From contig DJMA01000051.1 of assembly GCA_002436415.1 (NCBI GenBank), forward strand, positions 8,745 through 65,173: a stretch of 56,429 nt of DNA. Reading direction: 5' to 3'. Every line of letters begins with the position of its first letter. Position 1 is the first letter of the stretch. Source of the stretch: Bdellovibrionaceae bacterium UBA6502. Lineage in GTDB: Bacteria > Bdellovibrionota > Bdellovibrionia > Bdellovibrionales > UBA840. The position numbers were made by a program, and so were the translations under genes. Positions 40,262-49,600 of the stretch are shown one piece after another. Below the pieces are notes generated by a model. The model saw nothing but the letters and a program-made list of their open reading frames with translations. It had not been told where the DNA came from and searched no databases.

Positions 40262-41008
40262 CTACTTTCTATTTTTGGCTTTTTCCGTGCGATACTCTTC
40301 ATCGGTCATACCACGTTTCCAATAGCCTGAAAGAAAAAGATTGTCCGTTGGCAGCATTTTTTCTTTGGTTAAATACTTTCTTACTTTGTTAATTTCTTCT
40401 GCCTCACCAGCGCCAAAAACCACTGTATTTTCACTTAGTTCGGAGTAGTTTTTTAGAGGCTTAATAAAATGTTCCATTTCATTCACATCAAGCCAGTTTA
40501 GCTTAATGCCATTATTTAGCTCGATTTCATGAATATCTTCTTTGCTTGGAACAGCAATGTAAGCTTCTCCGGTTGCTTCTTTGGGTGCCAAATTAAGGTA
40601 TGCTTTCACCGCATTGATCGAAGTTAAATCGCCCATCAAAAAATAATCTGTCTTTGGAAACTCATAAATCTTTCTTGGGCCGGGACCAGCGATTACGATT
40701 TGGTCGCCAGGCTTAGAGTTTTTCGCCCAAGTTGCTGTGTGACCCTCGTGGTATTTTACTAAAAAATCGAGGCTTAGTGTCTTGGTTTCAGCATCAAAAT
40801 TTGCGATGGTATAAGAACGCATTTTGGGTCTTGTATCTGGAGCAATATTATTTTTATCGGCTTCTAGAATTACTTTTACATAAGCTCCCTCTTCGCCAAC
40901 GGGAAAGTCATTAAGGTCTTCACCTGTAAACTCGACACGTTGAAGGTGCGGACATAGACGATAAGAATTTTTAACTTGAATATTTCGGTAGGAATTTTTC
41001 TTCTTCAT
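40262..41008 (-). CDS. Siderophore-interacting (ViuB-like) flavoprotein
   Basis: 248-aa cytoplasmic FAD/NAD(P)H reductase of the type that releases iron from ferric siderophores. Landmarks are VEFTGEDLNDFPVGEEGAYVK (start of the FAD barrel), RSYTIANFD (FAD-binding RxYT/S), HEGHTATWAKNSKPGD followed by IAGPG, and YFLMGDLTSINAVKAYL in the NAD-binding part. The family ending SGYWKRGMTDEEYR is also present. GAGG before the ATG supports the start. No siderophore synthesis or receptor genes lie in the window. Confidence 0.9.
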   Translation of the reverse strand: MKKKNSYRNIQVKNSYRLCPHLQRVEFTGEDLNDFPVGEEGAYVKVILEADKNNIAPDTRPKMRSYTIANFDAETKTLSLDFLVKYHEGHTATWAKNSKPGDQIVIAGPGPRKIYEFPKTDYFLMGDLTSINAVKAYLNLAPKEATGEAYIAVPSKEDIHEIELNNGIKLNWLDVNEMEHFIKPLKNYSELSENTVVFGAGEAEEINKVRKYLTKEKMLPTDNLFLSGYWKRGMTDEEYRTEKAKNRK

Positions 41009-41111
41009 AGAAACCTCGATTTGAATTTTATTCTAATCGAGATTGTTAACTAAAAACAGGAAGAAGAAAAAAAAACAATCAATGCAAACGTATTGATTGC
41101 GAAGAAATTGT

Positions 41112-41480
41112 TTATTTAGCATCAAGTGCTAGTTGAATGGTGTTTTCTAAAACTGCAAAAGTAAAAGGTTTGGCAATTAAATCCACAGCCCCCATGGCCA
41201 ACATATCTTCTTTGTCGTATTCAGAAAAACCACTGATAAAAATGATTTTGGGAACTTGGTTTAAATTTTCTTTGGCCCATTTATAAAGCTCGTTTCCTGC
41301 CAAATTAGGCATACGAATGTCGGAAATAATTAGATCCACCAAATTAGACTTCAAAAACTCTTGTGCTTGCACGGAGTCAGTAAAAGTTGATGTCTCGTAG
41401 CCCATCATATCGACTTGGTCGGCAACGATTTCAGCCAATTCTGGCTCATCATCTACAATTAAAATCTTTATTCCGTTCAT
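41112..41480 (-). CDS. Single-domain response regulator
   Basis: 122-aa receiver with acidic cluster ILIVDDEPELAE, phospho-acceptor Asp54 in IISDIRMPNLAGNE, Ser in FISGFSEYD, and Lys in LIAKPF. No output domain. AAGGAGCTTCGCT before the ATG supports the start. It is an orphan: flanking genes are the siderophore-interacting protein and pgsA. Partner kinases could be those at 26-29 kb or the Hpt at 20.9 kb. A lone CCGATAA lies about 50 bp upstream, but without a matching -35 box. Confidence 0.9.
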   Translation of the reverse strand: MNGIKILIVDDEPELAEIVADQVDMMGYETSTFTDSVQAQEFLKSNLVDLIISDIRMPNLAGNELYKWAKENLNQVPKIIFISGFSEYDKEDMLAMGAVDLIAKPFTFAVLENTIQLALDAK

Positions 41481-41621
41481 AGCGAAGCTCCTTCTTTTTT
41501 GGTCTCCGTACAGTACTTAGGGCCATATGCTTTATCGGTTATACTTATGAAAAACCCACTAGAAATGTGAAAAAACTATGGAATCACAATATTTTGTATC
41601 ACATAGATACTATTTTTCATT

Positions 41622-42167
41622 CTAGGCTTTATTTTTGATGTAGGAAACTATGTACTCTGTACCAGAGATTAAACTCAAAGCGAGTCCAATAATGAGACCG
41701 GTAATTGCCGCCTCTTCACAGTAGGGGAAAAGGTCCATATTGGGCTCAGGAAAAAATAGAAAAGGCATTGCAAAGAGCTGAATGGCGGTTTTCCATTTAC
41801 CAAGTTTTCCGGCAGAGATGACAACGTTCTCACTTGCTGCAACCGCTCTTAAGCCATCAACGATAATGTCTCTTAAAATAACAGGTAAAACCAAAATGAA
41901 GTGAATTTTACCTAGAACTAGTAAAGCAATCAGGCCCGCAGTTACCAAAAGTTTGTCGGCGATGGGATCTAAGAACTTTCCAAGAGTGGTAACCCATTTG
42001 TATTTTCTTGCGTAGTAGCCATCAAAATAATCTGAAACACCAGCGAAGAAAAATAAAACAAGGGCGGTCCAAGCTGACCAATATTCATTTTTTAAAACAT
42101 AAAAAAGAATGGGAGGAATTAAGAGGATTCTAAAAGAGCTTATAAAATTTGGTATTTGTCTTTTCAT
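41622..42167 (-). CDS. pgsA: CDP-diacylglycerol-glycerol-3-phosphate 3-phosphatidyltransferase
   Basis: 181-aa inner-membrane enzyme making phosphatidylglycerol phosphate, the first committed step to phosphatidylglycerol and cardiolipin. The CDP-alcohol phosphotransferase signature DG-x2-AR-x8-G-x3-D-x3-D is intact in DYFDGYYARKYKWV and TTLGKFLDPIADK. The N-terminus IPNFISSFRILLIPPILFY is typical, and several membrane helices follow. AAGG before the ATG supports the start. It is divergent from the START-like/glpX gene cluster. Confidence 0.93.
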   Translation of the reverse strand: MKRQIPNFISSFRILLIPPILFYVLKNEYWSAWTALVLFFFAGVSDYFDGYYARKYKWVTTLGKFLDPIADKLLVTAGLIALLVLGKIHFILVLPVILRDIIVDGLRAVAASENVVISAGKLGKWKTAIQLFAMPFLFFPEPNMDLFPYCEEAAITGLIIGLALSLISGTEYIVSYIKNKA

Positions 42168-42293
42168 ATAAAACCTTAATCCCCGAAAAACTTACTATCC
42201 TATTCTTGCTCAAAGCATGCCTTGAAGCAAAGAAAATGTGTTATTTTACTTTATTCGTTGATCTTTTTGCTTGCTGCCTGGGATAATTTTTTC

Positions 42294-42833
42294 ATGAGAA
42301 TTATTTTTTCAATTTTATTAGTATTGCTCGTTTTTTCAAATAGCTCCTTTGCCAGTGAGGTGGTGGATTATGAAATTTTGTTTGGCAAGGATAAGGAGCA
42401 AGATATTCTTCTCGTTACCGGAAATAGTAAAATCAAAGCGAGCCCTCAGTTGACAATGCGTTTAATGAAAAATGTAAATGCTTATAAGAAGTTTAGCCGA
42501 TATCTACTAAAAAGTGACTATGACCAAAAAACTCGAATTGCTGATTTTAAGGCCTGTTTCATGTTTGTATGTGGAAAGCCAAGAGTTTTAATGAAATGGG
42601 AAAAGGATCATCTCAACTGGGAGTTTATCACAGGACGTTTTTTAGGTTCCAAAGGATATATCAAAGTGAAAAAAACGGTTAGTGGGGTGGATATTTATTT
42701 TTATAGTCATTTTAAAATTCACTCTAAATTGATTCCGAGATGGATCATTCGCGAATTCACTGCTAGCATCACTGAAAATAGTTTTGCCATTTTAAAGAAA
42801 AATTTGGAGGCCATTGAAAATGGAAAAATTTAA
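42294..42833 (+). CDS. Exported START/SRPBCC-like protein
   Basis: 179 aa from the ATG at 42294; signal peptide MRIIFSILLVLLVFSNSSFA. An upstream ATG at 42222 would add 24 hydrophobic residues and is less likely. The mature part has the helix-grip look of polyketide-cyclase/START-type proteins (YKKFSRYLLKSDYDQKTRI, KDHLNWEFITGRF, then strands ending in a long C-terminal helix FAILKKNLEAIENG). Ligand is unknown. It overlaps the thioesterase start by 14 bp and heads a four-gene unit ending at 44467. Confidence 0.65.
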   Translation: MRIIFSILLVLLVFSNSSFASEVVDYEILFGKDKEQDILLVTGNSKIKASPQLTMRLMKNVNAYKKFSRYLLKSDYDQKTRIADFKACFMFVCGKPRVLMKWEKDHLNWEFITGRFLGSKGYIKVKKTVSGVDIYFYSHFKIHSKLIPRWIIREFTASITENSFAILKKNLEAIENGKI

Positions 42834-43212
42834 AATAAAACGGCAAGTTGCCTTTTATGAAACGGACGCGATGGGTGTTGTTCATCATTCAAATTATTTA
42901 CGCTATTTTGAAGATGCACGATTGGCTTGGTTGAGTGCAAGTGGGTTTTTAAAAGACTTTCAGAGCCAGGACTCCTTACAATTTGCCGTCACAAATGCGG
43001 ATTTACAGTATAAAAAACCAGCACGTTATGGAGATGAAATTGAGATATCGATGGGGCTGCATAAAACTGGAGCAAAACTGCATTTTAAATACGAGATTCA
43101 CTCAATGCAAGGTGAGCTTCTCTGTACAGGTACTAGCTCCCATGTTACTGTCGATCGAAATATGAATGTAAAGCGAATTCCCAAAGAAATCGCTCAGCTT
43201 TTAGGAGAATAG
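42820..43212 (+). CDS. YbgC-type acyl-CoA thioesterase (hotdog fold)
   Basis: 130 aa from the ATG at 42820, with GGAGG nine bases upstream inside the preceding gene. The family signature is YETDAMGVVHHSNYLRYFEDAR, with the catalytic Asp16 (shown in parts: ETDAMGVVHHSNY, then LRYFEDAR). Later blocks are QYKKPARYGDEIEI and LLCTGTSSHVTVD. YbgC-like enzymes hydrolyse short or medium acyl-CoA and are often linked to tol-pal or phospholipid metabolism; no tol genes are here. It is coupled to the flanking genes (14-bp overlap before, 1-bp gap after). Confidence 0.88.
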   Translation: MEKFKIKRQVAFYETDAMGVVHHSNYLRYFEDARLAWLSASGFLKDFQSQDSLQFAVTNADLQYKKPARYGDEIEISMGLHKTGAKLHFKYEIHSMQGELLCTGTSSHVTVDRNMNVKRIPKEIAQLLGE

Positions 43213-43213
43213 C

Positions 43214-44179
43214 ATGGATAGAAACCTTGCCTTAGAGTTTGTTCGTGTAACGGAAGCAGCCGCCCTTGCTTGTAGTAAATGGGTTGGCCTTGGGGATGGA
43301 AAGTCTGCGGATCAAGCAGCCGTAGATGCGATGAGAAAAGCTTTTGACCGTGTTAATTTTGATGGGACGGTTGTAATAGGTGAAGGTGAGCGTGACGAAG
43401 CTCCAATGCTTTACATCGGCGAAAAAGTGGGAGATGTAGGTCCGGAAGCTCCTAAAATCGACATTGCTGTAGACCCTTTAGAGGGAACCAACCTTTGCGC
43501 AACGGGAGATGTGGGAGCCATATCAGTGATTGCAATTGCTGAGCAAGGTAACTTTTTAAATGCTCCAGATACTTATATGAATAAAATTGCTGTTGGCCCT
43601 GGAGCCAAAGGGGCAATCGATATTACCAAAAGTCCTAGAGAAAATCTCCATCAAGTGGCAGAAGCTCTAAGAAAGCCAGTAAATGCTTTAACGGTTTCTG
43701 TTTTAGATCGTGACAGACATCAAGACTTAATTAAAGAAATTCGTAAAGAAGGAGCTCGCATCATTTTAATTAGTGATGGGGATGTCTCTACTTCTATTGC
43801 TACTTCTTGGGGAGACTCAGGAATTGATATGATAATGGGTATCGGGGGAGCGCCTGAAGGTGTGATCTCTGCTGCAGCCCTTCGTTGTTTGGGTGGTGAT
43901 TTTCAAGGGCAATTAAAGTGGCGCTCAGAAGAAGAAAGAGCAAGAGCTTTAAAAATGGGAATTGAAGACTCTGATCGAATTTACAATATCGAAGACTTAG
44001 CAAGTGGCGAAGTAATGTTTTCTGCAACGGGTGTGACTTCAGGTCCTCTTTTGCAAGGAGTGCGTTTTAAGTCGGGTGGTTTCGTAGAAACTAGCTCCAT
44101 AGTGATGCGTAGTAAGACCGGCACAATTCGTAAGATTGAAACAACCCATCGAGTAGATGGAAAGGCTTGGGTCCTGTAA
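43214..44179 (+). CDS. glpX: Class II fructose-1,6-bisphosphatase
   Basis: 321-aa gluconeogenic enzyme converting fructose-1,6-bisphosphate to fructose-6-phosphate. The GlpX signatures are clear: LEFVRVTEAAALACSKWVG at the N-terminus, VVIGEGERDEAPMLYIGE, IDIAVDPLEGTNLCA with the metal-binding DPLEGT, and GIGGAPEGVISAAALRCLGG. It sits inside a compact cluster with the thioesterase 1 bp upstream and the Cys-rich gene directly adjoining, so its expression is tied to theirs. Confidence 0.96.
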   Translation: MDRNLALEFVRVTEAAALACSKWVGLGDGKSADQAAVDAMRKAFDRVNFDGTVVIGEGERDEAPMLYIGEKVGDVGPEAPKIDIAVDPLEGTNLCATGDVGAISVIAIAEQGNFLNAPDTYMNKIAVGPGAKGAIDITKSPRENLHQVAEALRKPVNALTVSVLDRDRHQDLIKEIRKEGARIILISDGDVSTSIATSWGDSGIDMIMGIGGAPEGVISAAALRCLGGDFQGQLKWRSEEERARALKMGIEDSDRIYNIEDLASGEVMFSATGVTSGPLLQGVRFKSGGFVETSSIVMRSKTGTIRKIETTHRVDGKAWVL

Positions 44180-44467
44180 ATGGCCATCGAAGTCGCTTGT
44201 TTTTCTTGTCACTATGTGAACAGCTTCCCTGAGCGTGTGGCGCTTAGGGAAGAGTGTGAAAAGTGTGGAAGCGACTTGCATTGCTGTAAGTGTTGTAAGT
44301 TTTACGACACTGGTTCGTATAACGAATGCCGAGAAACAAGCGCCGATGTAGTGCGCGATAAAGAGCGTTCCAATCATTGTGACTATTTTGTGGCAAACTC
44401 TAATGCTGGCAAGGATGAGGAGAAAGATAAGATGCTTTCTGCTGCTGAGGCCTTGTTTAAAAAATAA
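44180..44467 (+). CDS. Small cysteine-rich, probable zinc-binding protein
   Basis: 95 aa with ten cysteines in the first 70 residues: CFSCHYVNSF, CEKCGS, LHCCKCCKFYD, ECRE and HCDYF. The spacing suggests two zinc sites or treble-clef-like knuckles. There is no signal peptide, and the C-terminus is acidic and helical. The ATG adjoins the glpX stop with no intervening base; nothing resembles a strong Shine-Dalgarno apart from GGAAAGG inside glpX. The function is unrecognised; the position suggests translational coupling to glpX. Confidence 0.75.
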   Translation: MAIEVACFSCHYVNSFPERVALREECEKCGSDLHCCKCCKFYDTGSYNECRETSADVVRDKERSNHCDYFVANSNAGKDEEKDKMLSAAEALFKK

Positions 44468-44597
44468 ATAGTTTACCAAAGCTTTCATCTAAAGCTAATC
44501 ATCAATATATAAATTTCAATTGTTTAAATATTGCCTTTTTATTTTGGCAAAAATGCCAAATATTAGAGCCTATAGATCTGAGGTTTTGGAGGGATTT

Positions 44598-45197
44598 ATG
44601 AAGTTGGTTTTGACGTTCCTATTTTTAGTATTTGGCTCTAGTTCATTCGCTGCGGACTACCCCGCACAAACTCGATTTGAAAAGTATATCCCCTTTGGAT
44701 TTCTAGGTGAGTGGACCGGAGATGCTATGGGATTTAATCAGTGCAATATGCATGAAAAAATCTATGCCGTTTTGGATGAAGACTTTTTGGAAGAAGGCGC
44801 TTATGTGTTTGATGCTTCTTCGCACGATAGGTCTTGGAGAAGAAACTCTAAAAACCAAGGGGTTAGTGGTAGTTTGGCTTTTGAGGTTTTGGATTCCGAA
44901 GGAAATTTAGCGGAATTCTATACTCCATCAGGCAAGCTGTTTTCCTTTAAAGCGATTGATGATGTTTTCTACATCGTAGAAACTCCTGAGATGTTTGAGC
45001 GCAGGAAACTACTAAAAGAAGACTGTATCGGTAAAACTTTTGAGGGACCATTTATTGCTAAGGTTCATTTCGAAGTAAACTCAATGAAAATACGCTTTTT
45101 CGAAGTACGTGAAGTTGAAAACTCAGATCTTACCGGTGTTCGCACTGAGCTATATGACCGTGGCCCAATGACTCTCAGTAGAAGTTTATTTCGATAG
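44598..45197 (+). CDS. Secreted protein of unknown function
   Basis: 199 aa from the ATG at 44598, with GGAGGG just upstream; signal peptide MKLVLTFLFLVFGSSSFA. A longer frame from 44520 is rejected because it buries the signal. The mature chain is beta-rich (FEVLDSEGNLAEFYTPSGKL, FYIVETPEMFERRKLL) with two cysteines. No family is recognised. It stands 130 bp after the glpX cluster and 58 bp before the metallo-hydrolase, all on the plus strand, and may share a transcript with the latter. Confidence 0.7.
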   Translation: MKLVLTFLFLVFGSSSFAADYPAQTRFEKYIPFGFLGEWTGDAMGFNQCNMHEKIYAVLDEDFLEEGAYVFDASSHDRSWRRNSKNQGVSGSLAFEVLDSEGNLAEFYTPSGKLFSFKAIDDVFYIVETPEMFERRKLLKEDCIGKTFEGPFIAKVHFEVNSMKIRFFEVREVENSDLTGVRTELYDRGPMTLSRSLFR

Positions 45198-45255
45198 TAA
45201 ATAAACTATTCTCAAATGACTTGGAATCCATCCTAATTGGCTGCACTATGAATGA

Positions 45256-46278
45256 ATGAAAAAAGTCTTTTTTATCATTAGTGCAGTTTTCATTTGTGTA
45301 GGATGTGCAGCCATGGAAGATTCTAAAGTCGAACAAAGCCCCAATGTTAAAGATGGTAAATTTCAAAACATTGAGCCCTTTCCGGAAAAGAAGTTTTCGG
45401 ATGTTTTGAAGTTTTGGTGGGGAAAGTGGGAAAAATGGCCTAAGTGGATTGAGGTTGATCAAAATCGCAGTATTCCCAACTTAGTACCTGAAGGGGAGTA
45501 CCAAGTTAGTTTTATCACTCATGCCAGTTTTCTAATTCAGCTTGGTAATTTGAATATAATCACAGACCCTCATTTTACAGAAAGATCCTCTCCTTTTAGT
45601 TTTGTTGGACCGAAGAGAGTTCATTTGCCAGGAATTGCATTGGATGATCTTCCTAAAATTGATCTAGTATTTATTTCTCATAATCATTTTGATCATATGG
45701 ATGAAGCTAGTATCAAAATGTTAAATGATAAGTTTAAACCAAAATTTTTAGTGGGCCTTGCCAATGCACATTACTTAAAAGATTTTGGCGTAGACTCTGA
45801 TCAAATCATTGAACTGGATTGGTGGGAAAAAACCACTGTAAAAGAGGTAGATCTCTATTTTACTCCTGCTAAGCATTGGTCGCGAAGGGGAATGTTTGAT
45901 ACCAATCAGGCTTTGTGGGGAGCTTTATTTGTAAAGTACAAAAACTTCTCAGTCTATCATGCTGGGGACACCGGTTATGGAAAGCACTTTCAGTTAACAA
46001 AATCAAAATTAGGGCGCCCCAATATTGCTCTACTTCCCATTGGTGCTTATGAGCCTCGTTCATTTATGAAAGACCAGCACATGAATCCAGACGATAGTAT
46101 CAAGGCTCACAAAGACCTGGAACCTGATCTAAGCATTGGGATGCATTTCGGAAGTTTTCAGCTTACTTATGAGGGTAGAGATGCCCCGGTTCAATGGATT
46201 GAAAAAAAGACCAAGGAATTAAAAATAGATAATTTTACATCACCGATTCCTGGGCAAATATTTAAAGGCAATTTGTAA
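45256..46278 (+). CDS. Metallo-beta-lactamase-fold hydrolase lipoprotein (NAPE-PLD/RomA-like)
   Basis: 340 aa. The signal MKKVFFIISAVFICVGC ends in Cys17 of a lipobox-like VGC. The MBL fold follows: SFITHASFLIQLGNLNIITDPHF, then the metal motif H142-N-H144-F-D146-H147 in SHNHFDHMDE, YHAGDTGYG with a metal-bridging Asp, and a late His in IGMHFGSF. The GPKRVHLPGIALDDLPKID block is that of NAPE-PLD-like phosphodiesterases and RomA-type outer-membrane proteins. The substrate may be a phospholipid, by family analogy only. No Shine-Dalgarno is visible. Confidence 0.85.
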   Translation: MKKVFFIISAVFICVGCAAMEDSKVEQSPNVKDGKFQNIEPFPEKKFSDVLKFWWGKWEKWPKWIEVDQNRSIPNLVPEGEYQVSFITHASFLIQLGNLNIITDPHFTERSSPFSFVGPKRVHLPGIALDDLPKIDLVFISHNHFDHMDEASIKMLNDKFKPKFLVGLANAHYLKDFGVDSDQIIELDWWEKTTVKEVDLYFTPAKHWSRRGMFDTNQALWGALFVKYKNFSVYHAGDTGYGKHFQLTKSKLGRPNIALLPIGAYEPRSFMKDQHMNPDDSIKAHKDLEPDLSIGMHFGSFQLTYEGRDAPVQWIEKKTKELKIDNFTSPIPGQIFKGNL

Positions 46279-46326
46279 GACTTTGAGTTAAAGAGATTTA
46301 GAGATTCAATCGTGCTGCTCTGTTTT

Positions 46327-46569
46327 TTATGATAGGTTTCTTTCGAAAATTCTTAGCAACTGGTTGAGGCAGGCGAAAAAAGAAATCATAGATACGGCGC
46401 TAAAGCTTCCATAGGCCAAAGCTTTTATTTTTCTTTCAAAGCGCAACGCGTCTGCTGAATACTCTATGCTTAAGTAAAACAAAGGCTTTTTAATTAAAAG
46501 CTTCCCAAATTGTCTAAGACAAAAAATGGAACTTAATAAACTTAAAAAGAAAAGAGACCATAAAAGCAT
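46327..46569 (-). CDS. Small membrane protein, probable
   Basis: 80 aa with an N-terminal hydrophobic segment (MLLWSLFFLSLLSSIFCL) and a second (ALAYGSFSAVSMISFFACL), joined by a basic loop. No family is recognised. It has no Shine-Dalgarno at usable distance, but CCGATAA lies exactly 6 nt before the ATG, the same arrangement as at the kinase and FecR genes; this raises the chance that it is real and leaderless. Confidence 0.45.
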   Translation of the reverse strand: MLLWSLFFLSLLSSIFCLRQFGKLLIKKPLFYLSIEYSADALRFERKIKALAYGSFSAVSMISFFACLNQLLRIFERNLS

Positions 46570-46575
46570 ACTACT

Positions 46576-46583
46576 TTATCGGT
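46576..46583 (-). promoter_or_regulatory. Candidate FliA-like -10 box, leaderless configuration
   Basis: The minus strand reads ACCGATAA-N6-ATG. No TAAA is present at the required distance upstream, so only the -10 box supports it. Confidence 0.3.
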
Positions 46584-46641
46584 CTCCTTTTGAAACAACT
46601 AGAGTCTAGTTTTTTTAAGCAAGCTTCACTGAGTGTCCCTA

Positions 46642-49600
46642 TTAACTCGCTTTATCCTCAGGGGATTCACTGGACTCGTCATCGCCGTCGTTTTGCTCGT
46701 TTTCTTTTTCCTTTGAATCGTCCCCATTTTTCTTGGAGTGCTCTTCGAGATCCGGTTGCAAATCTTGGGCTTCTACTTTAATTTCCTCTGCTGATCTAAA
46801 GCGTAAGGCATTGTTAATGTCATACTCCAGCTCTGCAAACAAGCCACCCATAAAGCTATTGTATTCTTCTCCTAGGGAACCAGTTTGACCAACTAAGTAG
46901 TTAAATTCTAATAAGTCATTTTCGATACTTCTTGATAGTCGAGTGCTTTCCTTGAAGTTCATCGTCTGCTCTTTTGGAGCTTTTAGGTAAATTTTAAGAC
47001 TGTTTAGGTAACGATCCCCATAGTCGGCAACAAAATTCTCTAATAGCATCATTGCTTCTTCTTTAGTCTCTGAACCTAAAATTTCTAAAACTCGCGTCGA
47101 CATTTCTGGGTTATCTTGTTCTTTTTCTTCGATGATGTTTGCAAACCATGTTTTTGCTGAGTCAGAGTATGTTCTTTCTAATATCAAGTTTGCCATATTA
47201 AAAAATTCAGCAGCTCTAAAGCGTCGACGTAAGCTAATCATTTTATAGGCGTAGTTGCGTAAATCTCGTTTCCACTCTTTATCATTCATTAAGGAGATAC
47301 GATCATCTAAGGATTCAGCCTTTGCTAGTTTTACAGCAAACTCATTTTTGGCTTGAGCGTGATAGCACACCATAAAGCTAAACGAGCGACCTTCAGTTGC
47401 GCAATCAAATTCAGCATTGGTAAAGTTTAGATTTTCAGTTCGATAGAGGTCCCGTTTTATATACTCCCATCTAGCGCTTACAACTCTAAAAGTTGAACTC
47501 TTACGCATGATAAAGAAAGAGCCTGAACCACTAAAAACGGTACTACCTAGTAAAATTGTTTTAAAATGATTGGCTAAGAAATTACTCTGACTAACTTTTG
47601 CTCGAGTAAGTCCGTGAAGATCCTCTAAACCTTGCCCGTATATTTTTTCTTTCGCAGCCTTAGAGCGAAATACGTCTCTAATTTCTTCAAAGACTTCTTT
47701 TCGCAATAATGCTAGTTCAGCGTCACCTCGGGGTAAGTGTTTTGGGTTTTCTAGAACCGCCTCAATCCTTTGAAGGAAACTGTCTTGAATAGGACTTCTA
47801 TGTGGAACCATTAAAAGTTCTGTTCTTTGGTACTCAAGAAGTCTAAAGTTTTCAGCCCAATCATCCAAGCTTCTATCGATCTCTGCATTTCTCGACATTT
47901 TTTTAGCAGGTGTGTTGGCAAAGATGTAGTCGATTTTGTTTTCTAGATCATCTTCTAAATTTTTCAGAGCAAAGCGTTTGTGAAAAACCGACGGTTTGAT
48001 GTTATATAAGATTTCGCCATTTTCCACATAGGGTAGGTTAATTCTAAGAGGACCCTCTTCAGCAAACTTTTTGGGAGTCCATTCGTCTAACTTCGCTTTT
48101 ACCAGTGGAAGTTGTTCATTGGCGGATGCTCCTTCGTCAAATACAGCACTAAGTCTTCTTCTTGGGGAAGGCTTTCCTGTAAAATAATTAAGACGAGCTT
48201 CCATTGCATCGATCGTTTCTTGGGCAGGCGACTTACTGTGAATCAAGTCGTCTACTTCTTTAATGGCATTCTTACCATTAGGTGAAGCGCGGTGGATTGC
48301 TGAGAGTGTGTTTGGTTTTCTAAGATTAAAACGAAGTCTAGGTTTTTTACCTGTCGCTCTTCGAACTCCCTCAAAGAGATAATCTAGGAAATTTACTCTC
48401 GAAAAATCTATTTCCGCACCGCTTTTTAACCAATCTTTAAGATCTCGCCAATAGTTGATTTTAAATTGAAACTCATCGGTTTTGAAGAAGCGGAATCGTG
48501 CCATGATTGCCTCGAGGTACTTCTTGTAGTTTCTCTCGGCTAGCCAACGTTGGTTTCTTTTAGCGTTTACAAGTTGACTTGCCTTTGCAGCGTCACGAAC
48601 GCTGTTTCGCCCTTTTTTAGCCGCGGCAAAGCGAATCTCATGCATTGCATTTGGTCCAAATTTAGCAGCCAAAGGTAGTACCTGACCCACACCAATGGCA
48701 TAAGCTATGGTCTCTAAGGCGGATGAATACCTAGAGTTCATATTTTCAAAAGTTTTTTCATAAGAAAGCCATCCACCTTGGGAAAGAGTTTCTTCTGTAT
48801 CCACTATAGTGTCTTGTAAGAGCCAAGCATCGCCAGCAACATAGGCTAAGTAGCCAGAACCAGCAAAGGCAATTAACATTCCCGGGCCTGTCATGAGTCC
48901 AGTAGAGGATAAAACTGTACCGACACCCACTGCGCCCATAGCTAGTAGATTTGCTGGAACAAATGGATCAAATTGTTCTCGAGGAAATCGTTGTTTTAAA
49001 TAGCAATAAGCGCCAAGGTCTTTGTACAGCAAATGCTTGGCGTAAGGGTTTTCATAAACAATTTTTTCACCATACTCGTTGAGCTCAGTCTTTAAGATTA
49101 AATTGGATTGTAGGACTCTCGAAACTAAACTGTCGTAGTGGTGCAATTGAAATTCACCTGAGTCGTTGGAATTAAACTCCCATTCTGTACCCTTATCAGC
49201 CAAGCCAGCAGCGGCCTCATTTATTTTTACAATTTCTCGTTGGATTCCCCACATTAATTCTTGCTCAAAAGTACTATATTTTTGAGTTTTATCTAAAAGC
49301 CATTGACCAATGCTTTCAAAGTTTTCAAGGTGAAGCGCTATGGCTAGACTCACTGAAAGTTTATCTATACTAGGAAAATCGACAGGACTTGTACTCTTGT
49401 AAACTCCGTCGGTCAAATTTATTTCGGCTTTGATTTTCTCATATTCTTCTGAGGAAACTAGATCTGCCATTAACTCGCCAAACTCAGATATTTCGAAATC
49501 GTAGTCGGAGAACAAAAAACCTCTCCAGGCTGAGTTACTATTAATGTTTAACAAAGCTCCTGAATCAACCTTCAACTGACCTAGGTGAGCTTGTCTCTGA

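Noticed and set aside
40132..40392. 86-residue open frame antisense to the siderophore-interacting protein gene
   Set aside because: It overlaps a well-supported gene and has no ribosome-binding site or domain.
40854..40861. GCCGATAA on the minus strand
   Set aside because: Inside the siderophore-interacting protein gene, with TAAA at 13 instead of 15 bp; no gene starts downstream.
41532..41539. ACCGATAA upstream of the orphan receiver gene
   Set aside because: No TAAA at the correct distance, and the gene has a good Shine-Dalgarno with a longer leader; not called as a promoter.
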